From Pyrenochaeta sp. MPI-SDFR-AT-0127 (lineage: Eukaryota; Ascomycota; Dothideomycetes; Pleosporales; Cucurbitariaceae), in the NCBI GenBank assembly GCA_020747015.1, contig JAGTJM010000001.1, forward strand, positions 372,001 through 436,000: a DNA stretch of 64,000 nt. Reading direction: 5' to 3'. Below, in pieces: positions 44,148 through 55,050 of the stretch (positions are counted from its first letter, which is position 1; every line of letters begins with the position of its first letter). Position numbers and translations under genes: made by a program. Under the pieces are notes generated by a model, which was not told where the DNA came from, ran no database searches, and worked only from the letters and a program-made list of their open reading frames with translations.

Positions 44148-46564
44148 TGGAGATATTTCACAGCCATGGATGACAGCCCAAGGCCGTGCCTTTCGGCAGG
44201 GCTAAGGGGGCGGGATCCATCGTCCTGTCATGACTCCATCGGAGTTTCTTCCGCGAGAGCACAGAGGCAGCCGAGCATGATTCGTTGGGCGCGTAACTCT
44301 AATTCAAGATGCTCGGGGAACGGGAATCGTACCCGTGTGCCACACACGTTTCTAATTAGGCGATGCTAATCCAAACACAATTCCTGAATTATATTAACGG
44401 TTAGCAGAAAGTTCTGCGAGTGCGAACTTGAGAGAACATATGTTCGCAGAACCAACACCAAGCCAAATACCGCTAGTACCACCACGTGCACACAGCTTTT
44501 ATTTCGAGAAGATTGGAGGCGTACATGAAACGAAAGCAAAACTGGTTGCTGTTTGGAAGTCATCTCACGGTGCTCCCTTATTTCATGAGAACACTCTCAA
44601 GCATTGCTTGAAAGTACTCGAAGTGGGTTCATGCCTGCTCCCACTCCCAACCGTCTTACGGTCACCTGAGCTTTTTGCATATCCATTAATTCGACCAATG
44701 CTGCTTGCCCGAACGGCTGGTATGGCGACAGGGCAGTGGTTGAAGCAAAACCTCCATTTTATTAAATCGATGGCGTTAATCACAGATGCGGCGCCAACTA
44801 GCGTTGCCGACCTGCAACCATTCGGAGTTTTCGTCTGGTTGCGCCACTCCCGGTAGACCTTGCCTGTCTTATCGTTCCGCAGGGCTGTCTCCTGAAGGGT
44901 CATGCCTTCGTGGACCTTGTAGAGATGTAGAACTCTACAGCGTAGCCGCTCGTGACCAGGCAGAATACGGCGCAATGGGTGCCCTGGCAGAAGACAGCTA
45001 ATTAAAAGATAGGGGTCGTCGAGGACGATGGGTGCGGGCGAGCCTATCCAATGTTAGTGCATATACCCAAGAAAAGGAAGAGGGGGTGGATGGCTGTAAG
45101 CTTCAAGAGGTGGAACCTGGGGACTTCGCCTCGAAATAGTTGGACATGAAAGACGGGCAAGCGCGAGATGGTCGGTTGCGGACAGCCGTGCAACAATTCG
45201 TCTCGTCACGTCCCTCTCTTAACGATAAATTTTTAAGCCTTCCACCGACGGTGTTCCTCTATGAAGTTGATATACCGTCTCAAAGTTGTCTCTTAGAACA
45301 GAGGGCGTTAGTGTAAAATCGTTTCAGTTCCACGGAGGTCGCAACTAGGCTTTCATGCCTACATACACTCTGAGCCTCCTGTTTGTGCTCCGCTCTCTAA
45401 CAGCAACATACACACTTTAACATTGCTAGCGGTGGAGCGGTATCGGCTTCTCACGCTCTCTTTTACTGTCGCTATTTCTGCCTTCGTCGCCTTTGACTAC
45501 TTATACTGTCAATATCAAAAGCGAGTTTAGGTTGATTGTAATCTCTGGAATTCATTTTAAGCTCCTCTTTGAGCCTTTGAACATGCTGGATGATGATCAA
45601 ACTAATTCCATCAACCTTGGATAATAAAGTCCTATGAAACAGCCAAAAATAAGACTAAGATTTGTAAATTAGTACCATTTGTGCATTCGAGCGCAAAGAT
45701 GGCACATTATGTAAACTTCTTTTGCATTTGTAGCAAATACCCAAGAAACAAAGAGGGTTCGCGAGGGTGGCTGTCCAGGAGCGCGTATGCGCACTGGCGC
45801 TTCTCACGCTGGTTTCTCCTGTTCACTTGTTGAGCGCTTTGGTAAAGGCTATCATTGACACCCAAATGACTGGATACTTTATAACTTTAGATGCGTCACA
45901 TACACTGGGAATCTTCATCATTGGATTTATGATTGGTACTGGGTGGGACCTCATATGAAATCACCATGATTCATGGAAGGCGACACGCTCGTGTTCCATA
46001 AGGTAATCATATTCAACGTCAGGTCCGTCTAAAGAAAAGACCCATCATGATTTCTGTAATTACAGCTTGATCAAAGGGATATGACAAGACAAGGTTAAGG
46101 AAGCATCATTTCCTTGCGCTGATCAGCGTTATCTCATTCGTAACTACAACATCCATCGGTGAAGCTGAAGTTGTCCACTTGGATGGAAAACTCTCTTGCG
46201 AACTTTAAACAAAGCGGCTCGTGGTACCCAATCGTAGTGAAAATACGTATGGTATTCTTGGTATCAGATGTGTCTGGTTGGTGCAGGCTTGCAGTTGCGT
46301 ACGCGCTTCGAATGTGGACGATCGGAGCATGCTAATCCTTCCTGCAGCTGCACATAGCCTCTGCACGCAGCAATCTCTATGACTACCACTTAACTGGGGC
46401 GCTACGGGTAATAGTTGCCCACACGGGTCTCTAGCGAGGCAGTTAGATTTGCTGATCGAGGTTTGATAGCATGCCTTGATGTGAGTTGATCAAACAAATC
46501 ATTCTCTTGATAAATGTGGATTCAAAATGTACTAACACAAGCAACTAATAAAAGTCTAATATCC
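44148..46564. other. Gene-poor region, 2.4 kb
   Basis: Holds the regulator's promoter, the tRNA-like relic (separate entry) and about 1.5 kb of A+T-leaning sequence without any frame I can support. Opposed frames at 44428-44856 (plus) and 44583-44975 (minus) overlap, carry no motif and cannot both be genes. It may be decayed repeat sequence, but no intact transposon end was seen. Confidence 0.45.
44312..44387 (-). pseudogene. tRNA-like sequence, probably a decayed tRNA
   Basis: On the minus strand the 3' part folds like a T-arm: stem ACGGG / CCCGT around a 7-nt loop TACGATT (canonical TTCGATT has T instead of A at loop position 2). An acceptor-like TCCCCGA follows. About 76 nt upstream TCAGGAA pairs with it at 5 of 7 positions; the two mismatches look like G-to-A changes. 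Between them GTGTTTGGATTAGCAT resembles a D-arm of tRNA-Glu/Asp type. The anticodon arm does not have a regular 5-bp stem with 7-nt loop, so I read it as degenerate, not as a functional tRNA. A covariance-model scan would settle it. Confidence 0.3.
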
Positions 46565-48372
46565 CTACAGTTTCATGCCCAGAACCTTGTGCACTCTCAG
46601 CGCCTGCCGAATGCTCAGATCCAGCATAATCTCTTCGCTGCCTCCGGGAATAGCATAAGCTCTTACATCCCTGTATAATCTCTCTACCTTGGCTCCTTGT
46701 CCTCCTCGGCTGTAACTCAGGCCTCCAAAGATCTGACTTGCTTCCCTAGCGCAGAATTCAAATGTCGTAGTACTCTGTGCCTTCAAGCTGGCAATGGCTC
46801 CACCGAGCTTCAGCATAGCTTCCATGTCGTTCATCTTCTGGCACTGGTAGACGAGATTCTCGAGCCAGTTGTATGACGCTTCGATCTGGCGTGCCATGTG
46901 CGCAAGCTTGAGCCGGATAACGGGGTGGTCGATAAGTCGCTTACCAAAGGTCTTGCGCTTATGTGCGTATTTAACACTCTCTTCGTAGCATACGCGGGAG
47001 AAGCGCAGGCACTGGATGATTATACCAATGCGCTCGTGGTTAAAGTTGGTCATGATGACTTTGAATCCTTGGTTTTCTTTGCCTAGAAGGTTCTCGACAG
47101 GCACCTTGACATCTTCAAAAGTGATGTATGTTGTGCCGCTGGACCAAACACCCTGGCAATCCATCTTACGGGTGCTGACGCCTCCCGCAGAGCGCTCGAT
47201 GAGTAGTAGAGACACGCCGTTCATACCTTCACCGCCAGTGCGGACGGCAGTGGTAAAGTACTCTGACCAGATACCGTTGGTGATCCATTTCTTCTCACCA
47301 TTAACAATGTAATGCTTGCCATCCTCGGAAAGCTTAGCTTCGCAGGTCAGGTTTGCAACATCACTGCCCGCATCTGACTCGAATTAGTACAACGATAAAC
47401 AGCTTGAAACGCAATTGACTTACCTGGCTCAGTGATTGCCAAACAGATCCTCTTCTCTCCACTAAGCAGACCGGGCCCAATACGCTTAACAAGCTCCTTC
47501 TTTCCAAACTTGAAAAGCGGTGGTCCTCCAATTCCGTATCCACCGATCAAGTTCCAGACCAGACCTCCGCTGCCAGTCCTTGAGAGCTCATCGGTGAGGA
47601 TCATCTCATGGAAATGATCCCACCTTTCCGGAGGTACGCTCTTCACCCTCCTATCAGTGTACTCTGCTGGGAAGTGGATGCCGAGCAGGCCAGCGAGGTA
47701 TCCGCGTTCGCCCATTTCCAAAAAGATCTCATCGGGCACCTTTTTCGCCTCATCCCAATCGTTGATGTTCGGCATGAGCTTTTCGTCAACCCATTGGCGA
47801 ACCTCTTCCCGGAGCGCTACGTGGGTTTCGTTGAAGTAGGGCGAGTGGTACTACGAACGCAATGTCAGCTAAGCGCAATTGCCTTTCAGAGCTAGGGGGA
47901 CGTACTGTCTGATACCAGGATGGATCTGCGTATGGAATCAGGTCACCGTACGCGTCGAAGGGCTCTGCGTCTTCAGCGTCGGCTGTTGGTTGAGGAGCAA
48001 CAACACCCGAGTTCGCTTCCGGCTTGACAAGCTCTTTCTTCGCCGGTGGAGGTGTTGCGGGAGGCGTTGGAGGTGCGGCCTTGCTGTCTAGCGATCCGAC
48101 CTGCAGCTGTTTCTGGTACTTCTTGAGGATACCATCATTGTGGTATTTCCAGAATTGCTTTGAGGCGTCTTTGCCTGCTACGCGCTGGAGAACTTTACAA
48201 GATTAGTTTTGAGGACTTTGGCTCTTGCGCGTGAACTTGGCTTACTCTTCTTTCCTCCTGGATGCTCATCGGCAAACTTTGTGAGATCATAGACATCTTC
48301 GTCGACAATTATCCAAAGGTCGCTCGCGGTCTTATGGGACGCCACGTCAGCGGCGGAGAAGCGTTGCGACAT
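46565..48372 (-). CDS. Cytochrome b5-acyl-CoA dehydrogenase fusion
   Basis: Flavin- and heme-containing fusion: an N-terminal cytochrome b5 domain joined to an acyl-CoA dehydrogenase (ACAD). Exons 48372-48246, 48192-47906, 47850-47424 and 47373-46565 (introns 53, 55 and 50 bp) give 549 residues. The b5 module has the heme ligands His37 (HPGG) and His60 (KYHND). A Pro/Ala linker (about 80-115, APPTPPATPPPAKKE) connects to the ACAD. The ACAD part shows GYGIGGPPL, CLAITEPDAGSD (restored by intron 3 removal), WITNG, and the C-terminal RLYRDVRAYAIPGGSEEIM; Glu in GGSEEIM is near the position of the catalytic base in several ACADs, though the base varies. Such fusions are known in fungi. The b5 may pass electrons within the protein, which is an inference. 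No peroxisomal or mitochondrial signal is clear; the C-terminus is MKL, a weak variant of PTS1. Confidence 0.93.
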
Positions 48373-49037
48373 TTCTACCGATGTGAAGAAGGGAATAAGA
48401 AAGTTAAGCGATCACAGAATACTCGTACAGGTCTTTTGCATTCGCCAGACATAGACGGCTGCAGATGGAGCTATAAAAGATCTAGTGGGTTTCGAGTGCT
48501 TTCACATGCCAGACTCCACGCCAAGGGAATCTGGGGTCGAGCTGCTGAAAATCGGCTGTGGAGCCGCAAGTAGCGCTTGTTTGGGATGCAGCGGCCGGGA
48601 TCTTGTGATCTTGTGAGCTGTTATACGTTTGCGCCGATTGGTCGTGCGGGCATTGGACGGCGCTGTTTGCTGCTTTTGAGGTCGCAGACCGTCGACGTCA
48701 CTAAAAGAGATGCCGAGGCACGAAGCTCACGTGTGGGTTTAATAAAACCGAGCGTTTTTGGAACCTTCACATGCCAGTCCTTGCTGATGCTTACAATCAG
48801 ATGCTTGACAACACGTCGGAAGTGCAGATGCCGTGGCTTGACGGTAGAGCGACGCGATGGTTGACGGTGCCGGACCAGAATTGATATTGCAAGCCATTGA
48901 TGAATGGTGTTCAGTCCTGCTGCAAGCGGAGTTGCTCCGCACAGGAACATCGTCATGATCTCCGTGGCTAGCTCTAGAAGACCCCAGCTTGAGACATCTA
49001 GCTACCATCAACTCGTTCTTGGTCAACTGTTGCAGCC
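48373..49037. other. Divergent promoter region ACAD fusion / cupin
   Basis: 665 bp between genes read away from each other. Plus-strand frame 48577-48864 and minus frames are chance; nothing specific was recognised. Confidence 0.4.
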
Positions 49038-49619
49038 ATGTCACCACAAGACAGAATTCCACGCGAAGTACAGGTAAAGAAGGGTGCGGACATCAAGGCC
49101 CCAGATGGACCGCAGACGGAAGGAATGATTCGCATGCCTGCTATTGTAGACATGTCGGATCAGATCTGTGGCACTGGTACGTCTATTGCGCAGCTACCTG
49201 TACGTTACAAAGACCAATAGCAACAGTGATGATCGCAAAGCCCCATACTGCTTCTGCAGTCCACCACCACGGTGAAGAGGGTACGGCTTAATCCTGTCCA
49301 CTACCCGATAGTCTCCTCATCTCCACTTACACACAATCTTTTGCACTCGGATATCGAGCTCATGGAGCATTTAGACACCATTGTATACGCAGCGAAAGGC
49401 AACGGCACCATCGTGAGCGGACCGAAGGGCGAGAAAAGACAAAATCTTGTGCCTGGAGACTTCGCACTCATTCCAGCCTATGCTGAGCATCAAGAAGTCA
49501 ATGAAAGCGACGAAGATGTCGTTTGGATCATCACACGTGGAGGCAGGAACCCGATTGTTCATAACCTCGAAGGCTGGAGCAAGAGCCATGAGATTCTGCC
49601 AGCGCAGGGCGCATTCTAG
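49038..49619 (+). CDS. Small single-domain cupin
   Basis: Cupin-fold protein of 145 residues, probably metal-binding, reaction unknown. Exons 49038-49176, 49227-49280 and 49375-49619 (introns 50 and 94 bp). Splicing makes cupin motif 1 contiguous: AVHHHGEEDTIVYAAKGNGT with His-x-His and Glu ligands across the second junction, and motif 2 is GDFALIPAYAEHQEVN with the fourth ligand His. The 54-nt middle exon carries the two His. Without both introns removed, motif 1 is broken, so the model is well supported. No signal peptide. Single-domain cupins of this size occur in sugar isomerases, dioxygenases and auxin-binding-like proteins, so function cannot be narrowed. Divergent from the ACAD fusion gene, which may share a promoter. 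Confidence 0.9.
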
Positions 49620-50269
49620 CGATTCGAAAACCTATAATGTTACACCAATATATCGACTGCATAGTACCTGGTCAACTTGCATTGCTAAAGTGTTTTCCTT
49701 CTTATTTTTACCTGTCTGTCTGGATATGCTTGCAGCACATACCAACGAGCCGCTCGCATGTTATAACCGCGACCTGCGATTGGCTGGCCTATAGACAACT
49801 ACCCACACTTGAACAGCCATGCACGTCAGTAAATGATTGCAAGAACTTCCCCTAGAGCTTTACCAGTAGATATGGTACATCTTGGCCGCTCTGGTTTCAC
49901 CTCTCAAGAATGTCGATATTCTCTTATTTTGCTCTCATGGACGGATACCTTCAAGTCCCTATCAAATATTATTTGCCTTATGGTGACCCACGGAACCACG
50001 GCCAGCCTGCGTCCATAGATTGAGTACCATAAAAGATAATATTGGCTGGTTTTTCTCCCCCCATTTGGAACTAGAAAGTAAGGTTGGTGCGGTTCAGTAC
50101 GTCCTCCTTATATACGTTCTAACAACCATTGACTGTGAAGCTCAACTGATTGCAAGCAATTTGACGACCGAAACTGGACTACTCCTTGCATAAACCATCG
50201 GCCAAAGGATAACCTAGATCTACAGCAAATTTCCACCTACGCTGTCGAGTATTAGCTAACAGAAGCAAC
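49620..50269. other. Intergenic region with TATA-like element of the GH92 gene
   Basis: 650 bp upstream of the mannosidase gene. A TTATATAC element lies at 50109-50116, about 155 bp upstream of its ATG. No other feature was recognised. Confidence 0.4.
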
Positions 50270-52660
50270 TTGCACCTCACGATTATGCGTTCGGCAAGCG
50301 CAGTATGCTACGCTCTTCTCCTACTTTGTAACTGGGCCAAAGAGTCCCATGCTGATTATAGCCAATATGTCAATGTCTTGTGCGTACCAATCCGCAACTC
50401 ACGTCTTCCGATACTGACAACAGGTAGTCAAGGGACTCGAGGAGGAGGGAATCGATTTCCTGGAGCTGTAGCGGCCCCCTTTGGAATGGTCAAGCTTGGG
50501 CCTGATGTGCAAAACGGCACCACGGACGCTTACTCTGGCTACCTTCCGGATGGCAACATCTGGGGGTTCAGCTTAATGCATGAATCAGGCACAGGCGGGG
50601 CGCCCAAATATGGCGTTGTGTCACAGATGCCTGTTGTGGGAGAAGTACTGAATCCTCTTGCTGATCTGTCTCAGCCACGAGCATCGCCAGATGTGGGAAG
50701 CGTTGGATACTACAAGTCATCACTGGCAAATGGTGTAACGGTTGAGTTAGCTGCGACCGAGCATGCTGGTATATACTCTTACTCCTTGCCAGTTAACAGC
50801 ACATTGTCAATCGTTGTCGATGTGTCTCACGTCTTGCCTAGCTTTAGGGGTCTAGGCTGGGAACAACATTACTCTGGAGGGACCTTTGACATCTTTCAAG
50901 ATGGGCACTATTCAGGCTCTGGGACTTACAATAACGGGTGGAACTTGTCGCCTGATTGGACGGTTTACTTCTGTGGGAAGTTCAATCAGAAGCCTTCTAA
51001 ATCGTGGACATTTTACGGTAATACAACCGTGTCTGGAAATCATAGTGATATTTCATCGGTTTCTGGACGTGCACGACTTGGAGGTGCCTTCACATTTACT
51101 GCAGCACAGCTGATGTCCCGTGTTGGCGTCTCCTTCATTTCCACCGAGAAAGCGTGTCGAAATCTGGACCAAGAGATCACAGAAGAGGCAACGCTTGATG
51201 CTCTGGTTGAAAACGCTAAGACCCGCTGGAACGAACAATTGTTTAATAAGATTCGCATATCTTCAGATGATGCTGCCGACTTGCAGTTGCTGTATAGCTC
51301 TCTTTACGGCATGTTCCTCATTCCTTCGAACAGAACCGGCGAGAACCCCGGATGGGCTAACACAGAGCCTTATTACGACGATGTCTTCACCCTCTGGGAT
51401 ACACATCGGTGCCACACATCTCTATTTCAGATTATTCAACCTGAAGCGTATGAGGAATTCATCCGTTCGCTGATTGATATCTGGAGATATGATGGTTTCA
51501 TGCCGGACGCGCGCTCGTCGAACTTCAATGGCCGAGTACAAGGCGGCTCAAACGCTGATAACGTCCTAGCAGATGCTTATGTCAAAGGCATGCGAGGAGC
51601 AATCGACTGGGAAGACGGTTTCGCCGCCATGCGGACAAACGCAGAGGTCGTGCCACCAAACAACTTCGATCCCAAAGCGCCAGACTCTTCAACAAAAGAA
51701 GGACGCGGCGCACTACCAGATTGGCTGCAGTATGGATACATCACGCCTCGTTTCTCTCGAGCAGTCTCCAGGGCAGTTGAATACTCGACAAACGACTTTG
51801 GGCTCTACCAAGTTGCTTCCGGACTCGGCAAAAGCGCAGAATCAGAGACTTACTTCAACCGCTCTCGCAACTGGCGCAACCACTGGAACCCTCGTGCTAC
51901 ATCTCACACTCACACCGGCTTCCTTGTTCCTCGCTACGCAAACGGGAGTTTCGTACCGCAAGACCCGGAAGATTGTGGTGGCTGCTACTGGGGCGATGCG
52001 TACTACGAAGACAGCAGCTGGATATACAGCATGAACGCTATACACGACGTGGCTGAACTCAAGACTCGTGTTGGTGGGGACGAGCGGTTTGTAGACCGTC
52101 TAGATAAACTGTTCGAGTTAGAGATTTTCGATGCAGGAAATGAGCCAGGATTTACGAGTCCATTTCTGTACAACTTCGTCAGTGGAGCGCAGTGGAAGAG
52201 CGTGGAAAGAAGTCGATATATTGGTGGCTTGTACAGTGCTGGTGAGATGGGTTTGCCCGGAAATTCTGACGCGGGCGCTATGGAGAGTAATTTGTTGGTG
52301 AGTCTTTCGCAAAATTCGGTTTGAACTGAAAGAACATTATTGACACAAGTGCAGTGGCAAATGATAGGCCTCTATCCTCTAACAGGGCAAACTACCTTTC
52401 TGATACTTGCTCCATGGTTCGAGTCCATGACCATGATTCTCGAAAAGGGCAATACGCTCCACATTACAACAACGGGGGGTGATCGAAAAACTGCCTTTTA
52501 TGTACAGAGTTTGAGGGTCAATGGTGAGCCTTGGAACAAATCATGGATAGCTTGGGATGAGATATTTGTGGATGGTGGCACCATGGAGTATGTGCTCGGG
52601 GAGAGCCCAGTGGATTGGGCAACAGGCGATCTACCGCCAAGCCCAGCTTCTGAGGCATAG
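50270..52660 (+). CDS. Secreted GH92 alpha-1,2-mannosidase-like enzyme
   Basis: Glycoside hydrolase family 92, Ca2+-dependent exo-alpha-mannosidase family that trims mannans or N-glycans. Exons 50270-50379, 50428-52297 and 52355-52660 (introns 48 and 57 bp) give 761 residues, normal family length. Signal peptide at residues about 6-29 with Met6 (50285) as an alternative start. The N-terminal beta domain includes GGGNRFPGAVAAPFGMVKLGPD, restored only by splicing at an AG that follows another in-frame AG (AACAGGTAG). The catalytic alpha/alpha domain contains YDDVFTLWDTHR, EAYEEFIRSL, GSNADNVLADAYVKG, and the C-terminal GMESNLL-like AMESNLLWQMIGLYPLTG joined across intron 2. Many N-x-S/T sites fit secretion. 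Likely substrate is alpha-mannose at glycan ends; linkage preference is not visible. Confidence 0.94.
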
Positions 52661-55050
52661 TATTTTGTGCAAGGGTTGCATTTGTTTTGGGAAAGAGGCC
52701 CTGCCAACCAAGTACTGTGCATTTCACCCCGAGCTATTGACACATATATGCAGGCTACAAAGACCCTACACTTTGCAGAGTAGATGAGTTTCTTGCATTA
52801 ACAAGCAATGCTGGTCCACCACTCCTTCATATGACTGTGCCCCATCCTCTACCATTCTAATAAGATCGATACTAAAGCTCCGCTTGACGCACATTCCCTC
52901 TGTTCCCAAGATTCGACCTAGTACAAAACTTGGTCGGACGCATCATTCAGGTTTGTGTTATGGACTGGCCGCGCTAGATGAGTCCAGAAAAAGCGTCAGC
53001 GCAGAATATAGATGGATAGAGGGTGTCTAGGCGATGTGCAAAGAGTTACATACGGCAAGTGCAACAACAAACTTCATCATCAGTTATCAGCTCGTCACTA
53101 AATGTGTCAAACATGTTGATGAAAGAAACTGTGACCGATGCTCGATGGCTGTTTTGAAGGAGTTTAAAGATTAAATCAAGTCAGTGGTGACGGGTGTTTC
53201 TGAGCCCTCGCATTTTCAACATCGTTTATATGCACCATGATCGACCTGGAGCCTTGTGGATTTTGCCCTTCAACATGGATTGACAGTGTATAGCATCATT
53301 TCAACATACCGTTTAATGCCAGTCCATCTGCTGTCATTGTTACACTGAGGTCTTGTGGGGCCAATTGAGTACTCGGGGGGAGAAGCGTTGCACACATTTC
53401 GAGAGCGAGCGAATCATCGAATCAATCTTGGGACTGGGGGGCTCCAGCAGGAAGATGTAAGGTGGACTGGACTTTTTGTAGATTTGCTCAAACTCATACA
53501 TGTGCTGGATAACTGCATCACTGTCACCAAATCTATTTGATAAATTCTTGCCACTCATGTGCTTTGTCAAGTGTCAGGAACCGGCTTCCACCTCGTTTGG
53601 CAGCTGCCAGCACCACCTTCAATTGTAAAGTACTGTGAAAAGGCCCTGACCCCCTGGCAGTAATCAGCTGTCTTGCCTTTGAACTTTCTTCTCTGCAAAT
53701 TTCCAAACACGGCCATTCTTTGCGTTCTCGCCCTAGGTCTGCTGGGAAGTCAATACGATTGTTTGGATGTGGCGCCATATGTCCCCGCTACTAAAAGTGG
53801 TGCAGTAGCTGGTGGGACTTAGCACGTGTTTGAGGTTACGAAAGGTTACGTCTTTGAAGTGAAGATTAGAAATTACTCGTCGAAGGGAGCGAATTTGATA
53901 CCCTAGGTGATGAATGTCAGAGGCAAGTTGGGATGCTGCTGTATACAATGCTTTTAGTTCCATCCTTTTCTTAATGACGGCAACAAAGTCTGGTTGAGAG
54001 GATTGTAGCTGTTTCATCTCTGTCAAGCCACCTCTGGGGCATGGAAGGCTTGAGGCTTGCAAACAGCGCGTTTCACTTGAGCCGAAGTGGCACAGTCATT
54101 TTCATGGAGGCCTGAAAATTGGGAGACCTCAAGTGGATGGCCCAAGGCAGTCAAGAAGGATATTGATATGGACAGTAAACACACCGCCACGAAGACTGTC
54201 CTCAGAGAGGTTGCTCGTGACATGGGCTGAGTCGGTGTGGCTCATCTGGAAGTCTCTGTGGCTCCCATTATCGATATTTCAGAACCAGATGTATCCCGCT
54301 TATCCTGGCAATGGTATGAGTATGGATACCTGGGGGTTTGGAACGAAGTCGATGCTCGGAACAGCTGCCTCGGGCGTTGCGGCTGTGCTTAGACGCGCAG
54401 GCAGCTGATGCCGATGGCCCAACTATCACGACTTGCACGCCCACCCGTTAACGTCTGCATCAGATGGATGTCGATATCATCTGGACATCCGTCGTCCTTG
54501 GTGGACTGACTTGGGCCTCTTGGCGCGAAGCGGGTGGTGGTGTTTCGGGCGAGGTGCATGTCGGCTGGGATGGGCAACGCGCATGTCGATCGGTCAACGG
54601 TCTGGTGCCATTGGCCGCGTCGCAACAAGATGGTTCCACTCATTGCGCCACTGGCTTCAGCAACCCACCTTTGAAGCGGTGAAGCGCACATCTCTGCCTG
54701 CAGCGACCCCGTAACCCTCCAGCACGCGGCCCTCCCTTCACAGAGTCACATGGCCAGCATGACCAGCACGTAACCCCGGGACTGCACGCGCTCTCGCTAG
54801 CTTCCGCTGAGCCCTGCAGGTGCTCAAGCGCGCGAACCCAAGGTCAAATCCAAAAAGGATCACTCGTACGCCGGGACGCTGGGCTGACGCAGGCTTCCCC
54901 GGCCTCAGCTTCTGCGTTTAAAAAGTATTCGGCGCATCCTTTGTTCTCTCTCCCATATCAACCTCGGGTCCGCTCGTCGCCCATCCATCCTTTCGAGGAG
55001 ACCCACTGTTGAATCTGGGGATTCGAAGCATCAAGCCCCACTAGTTCGCC
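52661..55050. other. Gene-poor region, 2.4 kb
   Basis: Several minus-strand frames follow one another at 53340-54223, including a 66-codon frame from 54223 that begins with a hydrophobic signal-like stretch, but frames change and no splice sites join them. The last 350 bp before 55051 is G+C-rich and acts as the antiporter promoter. Confidence 0.4.
54917..54955 (+). promoter_or_regulatory. Core-promoter-like TATA element and CT-rich tract of the antiporter gene
   Basis: TTTAAAAAGTA at 54917-54927 is followed 13 bp later by the pyrimidine tract TTTGTTCTCTCTCCC near 54941-54953, about 100 bp before the ATG at 55051. This arrangement, TATA then CT-rich block then start, is common in filamentous-fungal promoters; function is inferred. 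Confidence 0.35.

Noticed and set aside
44428..44975. Overlapping frames of 142 (plus) and 130 (minus) codons
   Set aside because: They lie antisense to each other, neither shows a motif, and both sit in a gene-poor block.
45059..45790. Two similar stretches (ATACCCAAGAAA...AGAGGG...TGGCTGT) near 45065 and 45738
   Set aside because: Similarity stops after about 40 bp with gaps, so it is too weak to call a repeat or transposon end by eye.
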